A stretch of 64,000 nt of DNA, taken from the NCBI RefSeq assembly GCF_030503435.1, contig NZ_JAUKPO010000018.1, forward strand, positions 85,569-149,568. The letters are read 5' to 3'. Made by a program: the position numbers and the translations under genes. Below, in pieces: positions 56,297 to 64,000 of this stretch (positions are counted from its first letter, which is position 1; each line of letters begins with the position of its first letter). Source of the DNA: Rhodocytophaga aerolata (GTDB taxonomy: Bacteria > Bacteroidota > Bacteroidia > Cytophagales > 172606-1). The notes beneath the pieces are model-generated. The model did no database searches. It was not told where the DNA came from and saw nothing but the letters and a program-made list of their open reading frames with translations.

Positions 56297-56580
56297 AAGG
56301 CTAGGATGAGAGGTGATTGCTTGAGAATATGAAAAAAAAGGTGTACATCTTTTTCTTTTTGGGATGTAAAAACAATATTGGGAGGGCATCATTGTGACAA
56401 TGCCATTTTGGAACTATGTGGTCAACTGTTTGCTCACTTGTTTTACCCTCTTTCAAGTATTTATAGGAATTTAAAATGGTAGTTAATATAATTCCTCCAT
56501 GCTAAAACTTCATGTATGGGAAAAAGGGGGAACTACTGAATCTCATTGACCTCTGTCCAAAAAAAGGAGCCTTGCACATA

Positions 56581-56608
56581 GCAACATACATGAATTATTG
56601 TATGTTGC
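56581..56608. other. Hairpin GCAACATAC/GTATGTTGC
   Basis: Perfect 9-bp arms around a ten-base AT-rich loop, 39 bp after the end of the minus-strand SRPBCC gene. On that strand a run of seven T follows only after about 20 bp, so termination is possible but weak. Confidence 0.4.
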
Positions 56609-56646
56609 CACATGTAAAGCTTTTAGCAGGTTAGCACTTTGTTAGT

Positions 56647-57144
56647 TTATTTAGGCTCTAAAAGCTCATCTAGATTTTCAAGTGCTGCTATAAAGCCATC
56701 TTTAAAGCCCATCTCAATAATTTTCTCTAGATCGGCTAAGGTGTCAAAAGATAACTGGATATCTACTAAAGTTGTGTCTGTGTTTTGAGTAAAATTTGTC
56801 TGCCACTTATTTTGAGGCAGTTCTTGATTAATCACGCCTTGCTCATCACAAAAGCCATCAATGGCTAGGTAACCCTTTAATGTTGTAATGGATTGATAGT
56901 CTGTTCTTGCCCAATGTTGTTCTCCTTGTGGGCCAATCATAGCATACAGCCAATAGCCACCATCCCGAAAGTCCATTGTTTTGGTTTTAGCTTTCCAAGG
57001 TTTAGGTGCCCACCATTGGTCTAGCAGCTCGCTTTGGGTCCAGGCAGCCCATACTTTTGCAAGGGGAGCCGCAAATTCTCTACCGACGTTGATTGTGTTG
57101 TTTTCTTTATCAACGTCAAATTTCATTAAAAGACTACTTTTCAT
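56647..57144 (-). CDS. SRPBCC (AHSA1-type) domain protein
   Basis: 165 residues, or 159 from the second methionine at 57126. The AHSA1-type START fold shows NVGREFAAPLAKVWAAWTQ, LLDQWWAPKPWKAKT and DGGYWLYAMIGPQGEQHW; the last helix is FKDGFIAALENLDELLE. These small hydrophobic-ligand proteins are usually paired with an ArsR regulator, as here: the start overlaps the end of the ArsR gene by 11 bp. The ligand is unknown. Confidence 0.9.
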   Translation of the reverse strand: MKSSLLMKFDVDKENNTINVGREFAAPLAKVWAAWTQSELLDQWWAPKPWKAKTKTMDFRDGGYWLYAMIGPQGEQHWARTDYQSITTLKGYLAIDGFCDEQGVINQELPQNKWQTNFTQNTDTTLVDIQLSFDTLADLEKIIEMGFKDGFIAALENLDELLEPK

Positions 57145-57466
57145 GATCGTGTGAATTTAAGTGAGTTAATAGATTGTCAAGTTGAGTAAAGCGGTTCTGC
57201 CACAGTTGACGGAAGGGTTCTAGCCATTGCCAGGCTTCTGATAGTTTCTCGGCTTGCAAAGAACAATAGCGTTCTCTGCCTTCCTGAGTGATGGCTATCA
57301 CCCCACATTCCTGTAATATTTTCACATGGAGGGAAATGGCTTGCCTGCTCATGTTAAACTGATGGGCTAATGCATTCACGTTTTGTGATTTGCTAGCCAC
57401 AAGTCGAATGATCTCTCGTCTTGTGGGGTCGGCTATAGCTTGAAATACATCTCTTCTGGGTTCCAT
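57134..57466 (-). CDS. ArsR-family transcriptional regulator
   Basis: 110 residues, winged helix: VFQAIADPTRREIIRLVAS, then NVNALAHQFNMSRQAISLHVKIL and wing VIAITQEGRERYCSL. No metal-binding cysteines of the arsenic type; the subgroup is the one coupled to SRPBCC proteins. It leads a minus-strand set ArsR-SRPBCC, with NTF2-like and VOC genes further on. Two matching palindromes at its promoter suggest strong autoregulation. Confidence 0.92.
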   Translation of the reverse strand: MEPRRDVFQAIADPTRREIIRLVASKSQNVNALAHQFNMSRQAISLHVKILQECGVIAITQEGRERYCSLQAEKLSEAWQWLEPFRQLWQNRFTQLDNLLTHLNSHDHEK

Positions 57467-57476
57467 AACATAATAG

Positions 57477-57492
57477 GCAAGTATGTGCTTGC
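57477..57492. promoter_or_regulatory. ArsR operator, proximal palindrome
   Basis: GCAAGTATGTGCTTGC, half-sites GCAAG/CTTGC. It shares one base with the end of the -7 box and covers the expected transcription start. Centre is 26 bp from that of the distal copy. Confidence 0.75.
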
Positions 57493-57522
57493 AAATTTAT
57501 ACGCAAGTATTCACTTGCGCAA
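57492..57522 (-). promoter_or_regulatory. Bacteroidota-type promoter of arsR
   Basis: On the minus strand TTG (57522-57520), a 20-base spacer and TAAATTTG (57499-57492), a full match to TAnnTTTG and the same spacing as the tetR promoter. Confidence 0.7.
57503..57518. promoter_or_regulatory. ArsR operator, distal palindrome
   Basis: GCAAGTATTCACTTGC, half-sites GCAAGT/ACTTGC. It fills the spacer between the -33 and -7 elements of the arsR promoter. Confidence 0.75.
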
Positions 57523-57882
57523 ACATTTATCTGTTTTTTTAGAAAGTTTAACTTGTCAGTTCTAAAGTTTGGGTAAGAGCTGGAAAGAAGATAGATGATC
57601 TTAATTAATTTATAAAACTTTAAAGTCACAAGAAAGGGGCGGTTAAAATAACTACATCTTGTTATTGAATTACTCATTTTTTTTAACTCGATAACTTTTA
57701 CTTTACTTGTTCTTAAACCGGACAATAGAGTGTCCGTTTCCGTACACCCGCCTGATGCATTTAACTTCAAAAACTGCTTTTCCTGTCTAAGCAAGCACCC
57801 TATCTGCAATGGCAAGCGATTTGATCAATTTCATCTTTGAATCACGAAGAGGACATTTTGAATTTATATAAATGACACACGT
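57523..57882. other. Intergenic region, no gene seen
   Basis: Spacer between divergent arsR and the permease gene. An open frame on the minus strand crosses it but is not protein-like. Confidence 0.5.
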
Positions 57883-60327
57883 ATGTTATACAGTTACATA
57901 AAAATTGCATTCCGGAATTTCATGAAACGGAAAGTGTTTTCTGCTATCAATATAGTTGGTCTATCTATCGGATTTTCCGTATGTCTCATCTTATTGTCTT
58001 TTGTAGCCTTTGAACTTAGCTATGACAGACATCATCAAAAAGCTAATCAAATTTATCGGACTGTATCTTCTTTTTATATCAATGGAGAATTGAGAGGAAC
58101 TTATCCTCTCTCTGATTTTGGACAAGGCCCTGCACTCCTAGCAACTATTCCTGAGGTCAATAGCTTCGTTAGAACTCACCTTATTCATGGGGGTGCTGTC
58201 ATTAGTACTAATGACAGCCCATCCAAACGCGTCCAGTTCTATGAGGACGGGAACATACAATATGTTGATTCCAACTATTTTAAGATGTTTACTCACCAGA
58301 CCATTGAGGGCAATCTTCAAAGGGCACTAGATCAGCCAAATGCAATTGTTCTCACAGAAAATGCGGCTCGTAAGTATTTTGGAAACCAAAAGCAAATTAC
58401 CGGAAAGGTGTTGAATGTATCAGGAAGCTGGTGGACAAATGGGGACTACATCGTAACCGCTGTCATTCAAAATGTTCCAAGTGCTTCTCATTTCAAGTTT
58501 GACTTTTTGATCCCTACACATTCTTTACTACAAAGTGAATTCTATAAGTCCAGCAGTGGAAGCAGTACGGAAGGCAATTTTGTAACCTACCTCGAATTAA
58601 GCGAGAGGGCAGACTTAGAAACACTGCAGAATAAATTACCCTCATTTATAGAAAAATACCAGGGAGAGGAACTCAAGAGAATAGAAGGCAAAGCTTCCAT
58701 AATGCTTCAACCCCTAACAGATATTCATTTAACCCCTGGATACAATCTGGAGATGAGCCCTACCATCGGTATGGATACGTTGTATTTTTTTATTGCCGTT
58801 TCCATGCTGGTTATACTGCTTGCCTGGATAAATTATATTAACTTGACAACGGCCCGGGCTACCGAACGGGGAAAAGAAGTGGGGATAAAAAAAACCCTCG
58901 GAGTTCAACGGTATCAGCTTATCTCACAGTTCATAACAGAATCATTACTCCTTCATGTAATCAGTGGACTTTTGGCTATTGGCATTGCGTATGTACTATT
59001 ACCCTTTGTTGGTCAGGTGGTCAATAAAACGCTTAGCTTGGATTTTGCCAATCCTAACCTCTGGATTGCCTTTTGTGTTTTTACTTTCCTTGGAAGTTTT
59101 ATAGCAGCCATCTACCCTTCACTAGTTTTATCTTCTTTCAAGCCTATTACCGTACTGAAAGGTATGAATGCTAGTCATTCCAGGAAATTCTCTTTACGTC
59201 ATGGGTTAGTTGTATTTCAATTTTCAATTTCAATTTTGATAACAGCCGGTACCTTTGCCGTAACCCGACAACTTTATTTCATGCAAGCTCAAAATAAAGG
59301 GTTTGATAGTGATAAAATGCTTGTCATAAAGGGGCCAGGATCCATTACTGACTCCAGAATTGAGAACAGGGTAGCTTCCTTAAAGTCCCAGCTAGTGAAT
59401 CTTTCAATGGTAAAGCAGGTAGCCACTTCTGAGGCCATACCAGGGGGTGGATACAATTGGGGGACTGGCATGCGAAAAGATGGGGTTGGGGTAGAAGAAA
59501 ATAAAAGCGGAGAAGTTGTATTCGCTGATCCTGATTTTATTGATACCTACAAAATGACTTTATTATCTGGCCGTGGTTGGTATAAGGGTATGCCTGAACA
59601 ACGAGAGTCAGTTTTACTCAATGAGATGGCGCTGAAAACATTTGGTTTTGATAAAAAGGAAGATGTAATTGGGGAGAAACTGATTGTTGACAGTGACACC
59701 TTTGAGATAGCAGGCGTCTTGGAGGACTATCATTGGAGTTCGCTGAAAACACCCATTTCGCCTCAAGTGTTAGCTTCCAGAAAAATATGCGGAGCTTATC
59801 TGTCAGTACACCTTCAAAACGCCCATTGGAGGGAATCGATACATCAAATTGAGAAATTATATAGGGCAACATTTCCTGAAAAACCATTTGAGTATTTTTT
59901 TCTTGATGACTTTTTTGATAGACAATATGGGCAAGATCAACAATTTCATCAGGTGGTTAGTCTATTTGCCCTCCTTTCAATTATCATTGCATGCCTTGGT
60001 CTTTGGGGAATGGCTTCATTCTCCATTAGCCAACGAATGAAGGAAATCAGCATACGAAAGGTGTTAGGCGCATCAACAGGGAGTATTCTTTTCTTGCTAA
60101 TGAGTGGCTTTCTCAAACTCATTTTAATTGCCAGTATCATCGCCTTACCCATTAGTATCTATGGAATAAATAGCTGGCTGAATAATTTTGCTTATAAGAT
60201 CAATCAGTCTTGGGATTTATATGCGATCCCTATAACAGTTCTGCTTTTCATTTCAATCTGCACGATTGCTGCCACTACAATTAAAGCCACGCTAACTAAT
60301 CCGGCAGACAATTTAAAAACGGATTAA
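57883..60327 (+). CDS. FtsX-type ABC permease with two FtsX units
   Basis: 814 residues. N-terminal MacB-like part starts IKIAFRNFMKRKVFSAINIV and has one membrane helix, a periplasmic MacB_PCD domain, then three helices. A second FtsX unit follows, with another periplasmic segment and the typical ISIRKVLGASTGSILFLLMS before the last helices. Total about eight membrane helices. This architecture is abundant in Bacteroidota and often lies alone; its ATPase is supplied elsewhere. Likely antimicrobial-peptide or lipoprotein efflux, not determinable here. Confidence 0.9.
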   Translation: MLYSYIKIAFRNFMKRKVFSAINIVGLSIGFSVCLILLSFVAFELSYDRHHQKANQIYRTVSSFYINGELRGTYPLSDFGQGPALLATIPEVNSFVRTHLIHGGAVISTNDSPSKRVQFYEDGNIQYVDSNYFKMFTHQTIEGNLQRALDQPNAIVLTENAARKYFGNQKQITGKVLNVSGSWWTNGDYIVTAVIQNVPSASHFKFDFLIPTHSLLQSEFYKSSSGSSTEGNFVTYLELSERADLETLQNKLPSFIEKYQGEELKRIEGKASIMLQPLTDIHLTPGYNLEMSPTIGMDTLYFFIAVSMLVILLAWINYINLTTARATERGKEVGIKKTLGVQRYQLISQFITESLLLHVISGLLAIGIAYVLLPFVGQVVNKTLSLDFANPNLWIAFCVFTFLGSFIAAIYPSLVLSSFKPITVLKGMNASHSRKFSLRHGLVVFQFSISILITAGTFAVTRQLYFMQAQNKGFDSDKMLVIKGPGSITDSRIENRVASLKSQLVNLSMVKQVATSEAIPGGGYNWGTGMRKDGVGVEENKSGEVVFADPDFIDTYKMTLLSGRGWYKGMPEQRESVLLNEMALKTFGFDKKEDVIGEKLIVDSDTFEIAGVLEDYHWSSLKTPISPQVLASRKICGAYLSVHLQNAHWRESIHQIEKLYRATFPEKPFEYFFLDDFFDRQYGQDQQFHQVVSLFALLSIIIACLGLWGMASFSISQRMKEISIRKVLGASTGSILFLLMSGFLKLILIASIIALPISIYGINSWLNNFAYKINQSWDLYAIPITVLLFISICTIAATTIKATLTNPADNLKTD

Positions 60328-60783
60328 CAAAAGTTGTATGACAATATATATTGAGAATATACTAACACATTCTTAACCACCCGGAAGCAAGTGCCGCACA
60401 TGACAACACACACCCAACGCACCTGCAAACGCGGCAATGGACTGCTACCTTTGACTGGAGGGAAATAGAGGCTGGAATTACTTCTTTGAAAATAGAAAAA
60501 AAGAACAGATTCAATAGGCATGCCTCTGAAGTTAAAAGAAAGGGGGAATTGTTTTAACTTGCTCTTTGGGATAATTTCAACCATTGCTATCTTTTATGAT
60601 AATTTGATTAGATAGTAGTTTTTTGGATGGATAGCAGAGTATTAAAAGCAAATTGATATTTGTTGTTTATAGTCTTATATTGTGCTAATGAGTTGTAGCT
60701 TACTTACTCAAGTATTTACCTGGTAAGCGGTAGCATACCTGATTAGAGAATTATTCTTTGACTCTCTTCTCGTGATTAGTCAT
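60328..60783. other. Intergenic region, no gene seen
   Basis: About 450 bp. TGCCGC and GCGGCA near 60392-60440 form a loose inverted repeat in a GC-richer patch that stands out from the AT-rich surroundings. No convincing gene. Confidence 0.4.
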
Positions 60784-62238
60784 ATGAACTTGCATTTATT
60801 CATTCTTTTGCTTTTCCTCCCCTTTCTCTCCCATCCACAGGGAGTCGGTAAAAGAGTGGAAATAGCCGGTAAATTTATTCATAGCCATCCTTTCCAGGAC
60901 AGGATGTATCTGCTGAGCTGGACAGTCCCCTCAGGTATAGCATACATGGATACTATTTACCTGAAAGAGGATGACTCTTTTCATCTGCAGACATATAAAA
61001 TCACCGGACCTGTGCTAGCAACAATAAATTATCAAAATAACAGAACCCTGGGACCTCGTCTGTTGCTTGCTCCCGGAGATAGCTTGCAGCTATCCATAGA
61101 TATGCTTGACTTGAAGAATGTGCAAGTCGGTGGTAAGCGCAAAGCGGCTAACAGCTATTTTCTCCTTATCGAGAAAGCCCTAGCTGATTCCTTGTTTGTA
61201 CAAAAGTATAGAAAACCTGCTATGCTTGCCCAAGCAGATTTTGAAGACTATATCCATAGACGCAGGCAATTATCCGATGCTATCCGAAAGCAGGTATTTG
61301 CCAAATCCATTGATGATGCCTATGAGCAAGATTTTGAGCATATGCTTTACCTGGAAACCCAATATGAACTGATGGCACTCGTCCATGATCAGGCTTGGTA
61401 TACTTCCAAAGCCCCCCAAGCCATGATCGATCGAATACTTGGCAGAGCATGGAAAAAAGAGTTAAATCAGGCAGCCAACCTGATCTCACCCCGATTTCGG
61501 AATTTTCTCCAGTATTTACCCCGCTACACCTACTGGGCCACAAACAATTACCGGGTTTCACCTGATAGCATTCCTGCCCTCTACAGGTATGAGTTTGCTA
61601 TGAAAAATTACAGCGGAAAGGTGCGGGATTACCTTTTGGGTATGTATCTATGGCGTGACATGACCAAATCGCATGCGGCTAAAGAGGACTTTACCCAAAT
61701 GATGGCTACACTTCAGGTTTACAGGCAGGTTATAGTCGATCAAAAGCTGCTTGCTTATCTGGATACTACCCAGGCTGCTAGGTATGAAGAGCTGGAAAAA
61801 GAGCAGACAGCATTGAAGAATGGAGATCAGGCACCTGCTTTTTCATTAAAAGACATTAATGGAAAAAGCTACACCTTGGCAGAGTTCAAAGGTAAAATCC
61901 TATATATAGATCTATGGGCGAGCTGGTGTGGCCCCTGTAAAGAGCAAATACCTCATCTGGCAAGACTATATCAGCAATACAAAGCGAGTGATGTGGTCTT
62001 CATCAGTATTGCCCTATGGGACCGCTATGCTGCCTGGCAGAAAACATTGCAGAAAGATCAACCTGGCTGGCTACAATTATTTGATGCCACAGATATGGTA
62101 GCAAAGGCCTATGGAATACAAGCTATTCCTCATTTTATGCTGATAGACAAACAAGGGAAGATTCTCCAACAAAAGGCTCCTAAACCCAGTGATACAATGC
62201 AGATTAAGACCATTCATGATCAGCAGACAGGTAGGTAA
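60784..62238 (+). CDS. TlpA-like secreted thioredoxin-fold protein
   Basis: 484 residues from the ATG at 60784, which begins a signal peptide (FILLLFLPFLSHPQG). The first 330 residues are a DUF4369-like beta domain and helices of unknown role (ATINYQNNRTLGPRLLLAPGDSLQL). The AhpC/TSA-thioredoxin domain is C-terminal (GDQAPAFSLKDINGKSYTL) with redox site WCGPCK, Cys382 and Cys385. It probably reduces or isomerises disulfides in the periplasm, as in cytochrome c maturation or oxidative-stress repair. It is a single gene. Confidence 0.88.
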   Translation: MNLHLFILLLFLPFLSHPQGVGKRVEIAGKFIHSHPFQDRMYLLSWTVPSGIAYMDTIYLKEDDSFHLQTYKITGPVLATINYQNNRTLGPRLLLAPGDSLQLSIDMLDLKNVQVGGKRKAANSYFLLIEKALADSLFVQKYRKPAMLAQADFEDYIHRRRQLSDAIRKQVFAKSIDDAYEQDFEHMLYLETQYELMALVHDQAWYTSKAPQAMIDRILGRAWKKELNQAANLISPRFRNFLQYLPRYTYWATNNYRVSPDSIPALYRYEFAMKNYSGKVRDYLLGMYLWRDMTKSHAAKEDFTQMMATLQVYRQVIVDQKLLAYLDTTQAARYEELEKEQTALKNGDQAPAFSLKDINGKSYTLAEFKGKILYIDLWASWCGPCKEQIPHLARLYQQYKASDVVFISIALWDRYAAWQKTLQKDQPGWLQLFDATDMVAKAYGIQAIPHFMLIDKQGKILQQKAPKPSDTMQIKTIHDQQTGR

Positions 62239-62467
62239 GCATAAATGAGCAAAGAGGGAGTAGAGATGTGTTTGCTATATAGTAAATCAAAACTGATCTC
62301 TTCCTATTACTGGAAGTATCGTTTTACCACCCTTTAGAGTAACTTTATGTGTAGGCAAGAATAATCATCTATTAGGAAGTTTTTCCACTTGTCTCAGCCA
62401 TAATTTGTAGAAAAATTGAGGCAACATTGTTGTCAACCTATAGCTGGAAAAGACAAGTGCCTAATGT

Positions 62468-63445
62468 CTAATATTCCTCATTATACTTGGCCCGGTACTC
62501 CAAGGGAGACAGGCCAGTTATTTTCCTGAAAATCGTTCGAAAGGCTTTAACATCCATATAACCCACTTCATACATCACTTCATTGATTGTTTTCCGGCTT
62601 GTTTCCAACTGCTTTTTGGCCGCCTCCATCTTTACTCGCTGGATGTATTCTACTGGGGTGTTGTGAGTGGCTTTTTTGAATCGTCTTTCTAAGTTTCTTT
62701 TACTTATTGCAAAATGGGCAGCCAGACTTTCAACCGTTAGCCTCTCGCCGGTATTTGCTTCAATGTAGTCCTGTACCTGCCGAATCCCCTCATCCTCGTG
62801 ATCCTTCTGACCGGCAAATACCACGTAAGGCGATTGACTGCGGCGGTCAATGTCTAACTCCAGGTCTTTTGCACAAATCACCGCCGTTGGCCGGTCATAC
62901 AACTTCTCGATCAGGTAAAGCAGGAGATTGAAGGAAGAAAACGAGCCGGCAGAGGTATATAGACCCTTTTCCTCCGTTATAATTTTACTGGTCACCAGTT
63001 TTACCTTTGGAAAGCGTTTTTGAAATTCATCCGCAGCAGTCCAATGGGTTGAACATTGCTTGCGATCGAGTAAACCTGTGGCGGCCAGCAAAAACGTGCC
63101 TGTACAGAGGCTAGCAATTTGGGCACCTAGCCGGTATTGATTTATGAGCCAGGCCAGCAAAGATTGATTCCGAACAAGGAAAGCATCCACTTCTTCCTCC
63201 TCGATAGCAGGGATAATGATTAAATCGGTCCGATCCACTTCCTTAAAATGAAGTTCTGGTGTCAGCGACACAAACCCTCTAACAAAGGCGTGTTGCTGTG
63301 CACATCCCACGAACTGGATGGTGAACACCGGGTCGTAGCCTTGATCTTCAAAGATTTCATTGGCAAGTTCAAATATTTCGCGGGTACCGACAATCTTCAT
63401 CAGGTTGGCTTGCCCATCAGGAATTAAAATGGAAAGATGCTTCAT
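62468..63445 (-). CDS. GlxA-type AraC-family transcriptional regulator
   Basis: 325 residues. The N-terminal DJ-1/PfpI-like domain has the nucleophile-elbow region IASLCTGTFLLAATGLLDRK, and the C-terminal AraC domain has two HTH units (LTVESLAAHFAISKRNLERR and KTINEVMYEVGYMDVKAFR, then LEYRAKY). GlxA-type regulators control amine, nitrile or reactive-carbonyl genes; the effector is unknown. It is divergent from a broken DoxX-like gene, which may have been its target. Confidence 0.92.
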   Translation of the reverse strand: MKHLSILIPDGQANLMKIVGTREIFELANEIFEDQGYDPVFTIQFVGCAQQHAFVRGFVSLTPELHFKEVDRTDLIIIPAIEEEEVDAFLVRNQSLLAWLINQYRLGAQIASLCTGTFLLAATGLLDRKQCSTHWTAADEFQKRFPKVKLVTSKIITEEKGLYTSAGSFSSFNLLLYLIEKLYDRPTAVICAKDLELDIDRRSQSPYVVFAGQKDHEDEGIRQVQDYIEANTGERLTVESLAAHFAISKRNLERRFKKATHNTPVEYIQRVKMEAAKKQLETSRKTINEVMYEVGYMDVKAFRTIFRKITGLSPLEYRAKYNEEY

Positions 63446-63521
63446 GGTAACTCACTAGATGCTAAGGATAGATCGAAATAAACTGGCGTAGATAGCCCCT
63501 CATATTGTCGTTTATACACCC

Positions 63522-63551
63522 TTTCGAAGTCAAAGTAAGACAATATCTTTG
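63522..63551 (+). promoter_or_regulatory. Candidate promoter of the broken DoxX-like gene
   Basis: TATCTTTG at 63544-63551 is a full match to the -7 consensus. A TTTCG at 63522-63526 is a partial -33 element at 17-18 bases. The ATG at 63574 follows 22 bp later. Confidence 0.5.
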
Positions 63552-63573
63552 CAATGTACTTAATTTTTAAACA

Positions 63574-63714
63574 ATGGAAAAAAGGCACTATACGTTACTG
63601 GATTTTCACCGGCCTTTTAAGAGTCCTAATGATTCTGAGCGCCATCCTGAATGTGCTTTGTCCCTGGAGGTAGTTTTTAATCACCTGATTTATCCTGCCT
63701 ATCTGCTGCCTTTC
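63574..63714 (+). pseudogene. DoxX-like gene broken by frameshifts and truncation
   Basis: The ATG at 63574 opens the wrong frame. One base over, the same DNA reads WKKGTIRYWIFTGLLRVLM and then LSAILNVL, a DoxX-like first helix. At about 63665 the frame returns, giving LEVVFNHLIYPAYLLPF, the conserved loop and second helix of the family. Nothing DoxX-like follows, so the last two helices are lost. An extra base in the A run after the ATG explains the first shift. Transcribed from its own promoter, it can no longer make the protein. Confidence 0.65.
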
Positions 63715-64000
63715 CAGATTCAAAGTAGGTCAGATCCTAAGGTCAACAAAGAGGTGTCTACAATGACAGGACAGAAAATGTATTTTTCCAGTCTTAACCA
63801 GTCCTCTACGCTAAACGTTGATGTAGGCAGTAGAATAAAGGTACCTACACGATCAAATCGCATACCCCCTCCAAGGTCAGTTCAGAAAAGGTGCTTATCC
63901 AGTAACTAATCAACTAATATTTACATCTATTACACTCTTCATTTACAGGGCATAAGTACCTGAACCAGGTAGGCTATGCCCAATATTTCTCAACCATCCC
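63715..64000 (+). other. Right-edge region, no gene recognised
   Basis: The open frame from the DoxX remnant runs on to 63909 but its translation is low in hydrophobic residues and not family-like. No other feature seen. Confidence 0.4.

Noticed and set aside
57393..57815. 140-residue minus-strand frame overlapping arsR
   Set aside because: It crosses the arsR promoter and operators and runs antiphase to a well-supported gene.
60324..60584. 86-residue open frame on the minus strand after the permease gene
   Set aside because: Composition is not protein-like, and there is no ribosome binding site or family match.
1..64000. CRISPR arrays, insertion sequences, phage genes
   Set aside because: No regular short repeats, transposase or integrase motifs, or phage structural genes were seen on either strand.

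Overview
The window looks like chromosomal DNA of a free-living aerobic Bacteroidota, most likely of the order Cytophagales. The evidence is two SusC/SusD pairs, LytTR regulators paired with LytS-type kinases, TolC/HlyD/FtsX-type exporters, an AsmA protein, YwqK/MORN and TlpA-like secreted proteins, and promoters of the Bacteroidota form (TTG, 20 bases, TAnnTTTG). I see no rRNA operon, CRISPR array, intact insertion sequence or phage gene.

Layout. 1-2811 (minus): a TetR-controlled TolC/HlyD efflux operon that runs off the left edge, with the same 19-bp operator in front of both tetR and tolC. 3470-10591 (plus): a LytS/LytTR two-component pair, then a DUF2147 protein, TolC, HlyD, an FtsX-type permease and its ATPase, ending in a DoxX-like gene broken by an amber codon. 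10879-28505: a first carbohydrate locus with a divergent LacI regulator, a palindromic operator, SusCD, and then an SDR, an MFS transporter, a UlaG-like hydrolase, a galactonate-dehydratase-like enzyme, a secreted glycosidase-like protein, a PQQ/haem dehydrogenase and an exported sugar isomerase. 28653-44699: a second LacI/SusCD locus, regulated around a perfect 44-bp palindrome, with a secreted (alpha/alpha)6-type protein, a GH2 glycosidase, an FAD oxidoreductase and a sodium:solute symporter.

44700-46232 is a decay zone: a membrane-protein tail, an arylamine N-acetyltransferase with a large internal deletion, and a degraded tRNA-like sequence that still has its terminator. 46233-54398 holds envelope genes: a MORN/TonB-like secreted protein, a large AsmA protein, a frameshifted NlpE/META gene, a beta-barrel, an intact NlpE and a collagen-like lipoprotein. 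55343-57522 is a small-enzyme cluster led by an ArsR regulator with twin palindromic operators. 57883-63714 contains a stand-alone FtsX-type permease, a TlpA-like thioredoxin protein, a GlxA-type AraC regulator and a second broken DoxX-like gene.

How the genes fit together. Locus 1 reads as capture of a glycan by SusCD, release by a periplasmic glycosidase, and oxidative, non-phosphorylative breakdown: sugar oxidation (PQQ enzyme or SDR), possible lactone opening (metallo-beta-lactamase fold), then aldonate dehydration. No aldolase or kinase for the last step is visible. Locus 2 resembles a glycoside-processing set whose product enters by sodium symport. The substrates of both loci are inferred only in outline.
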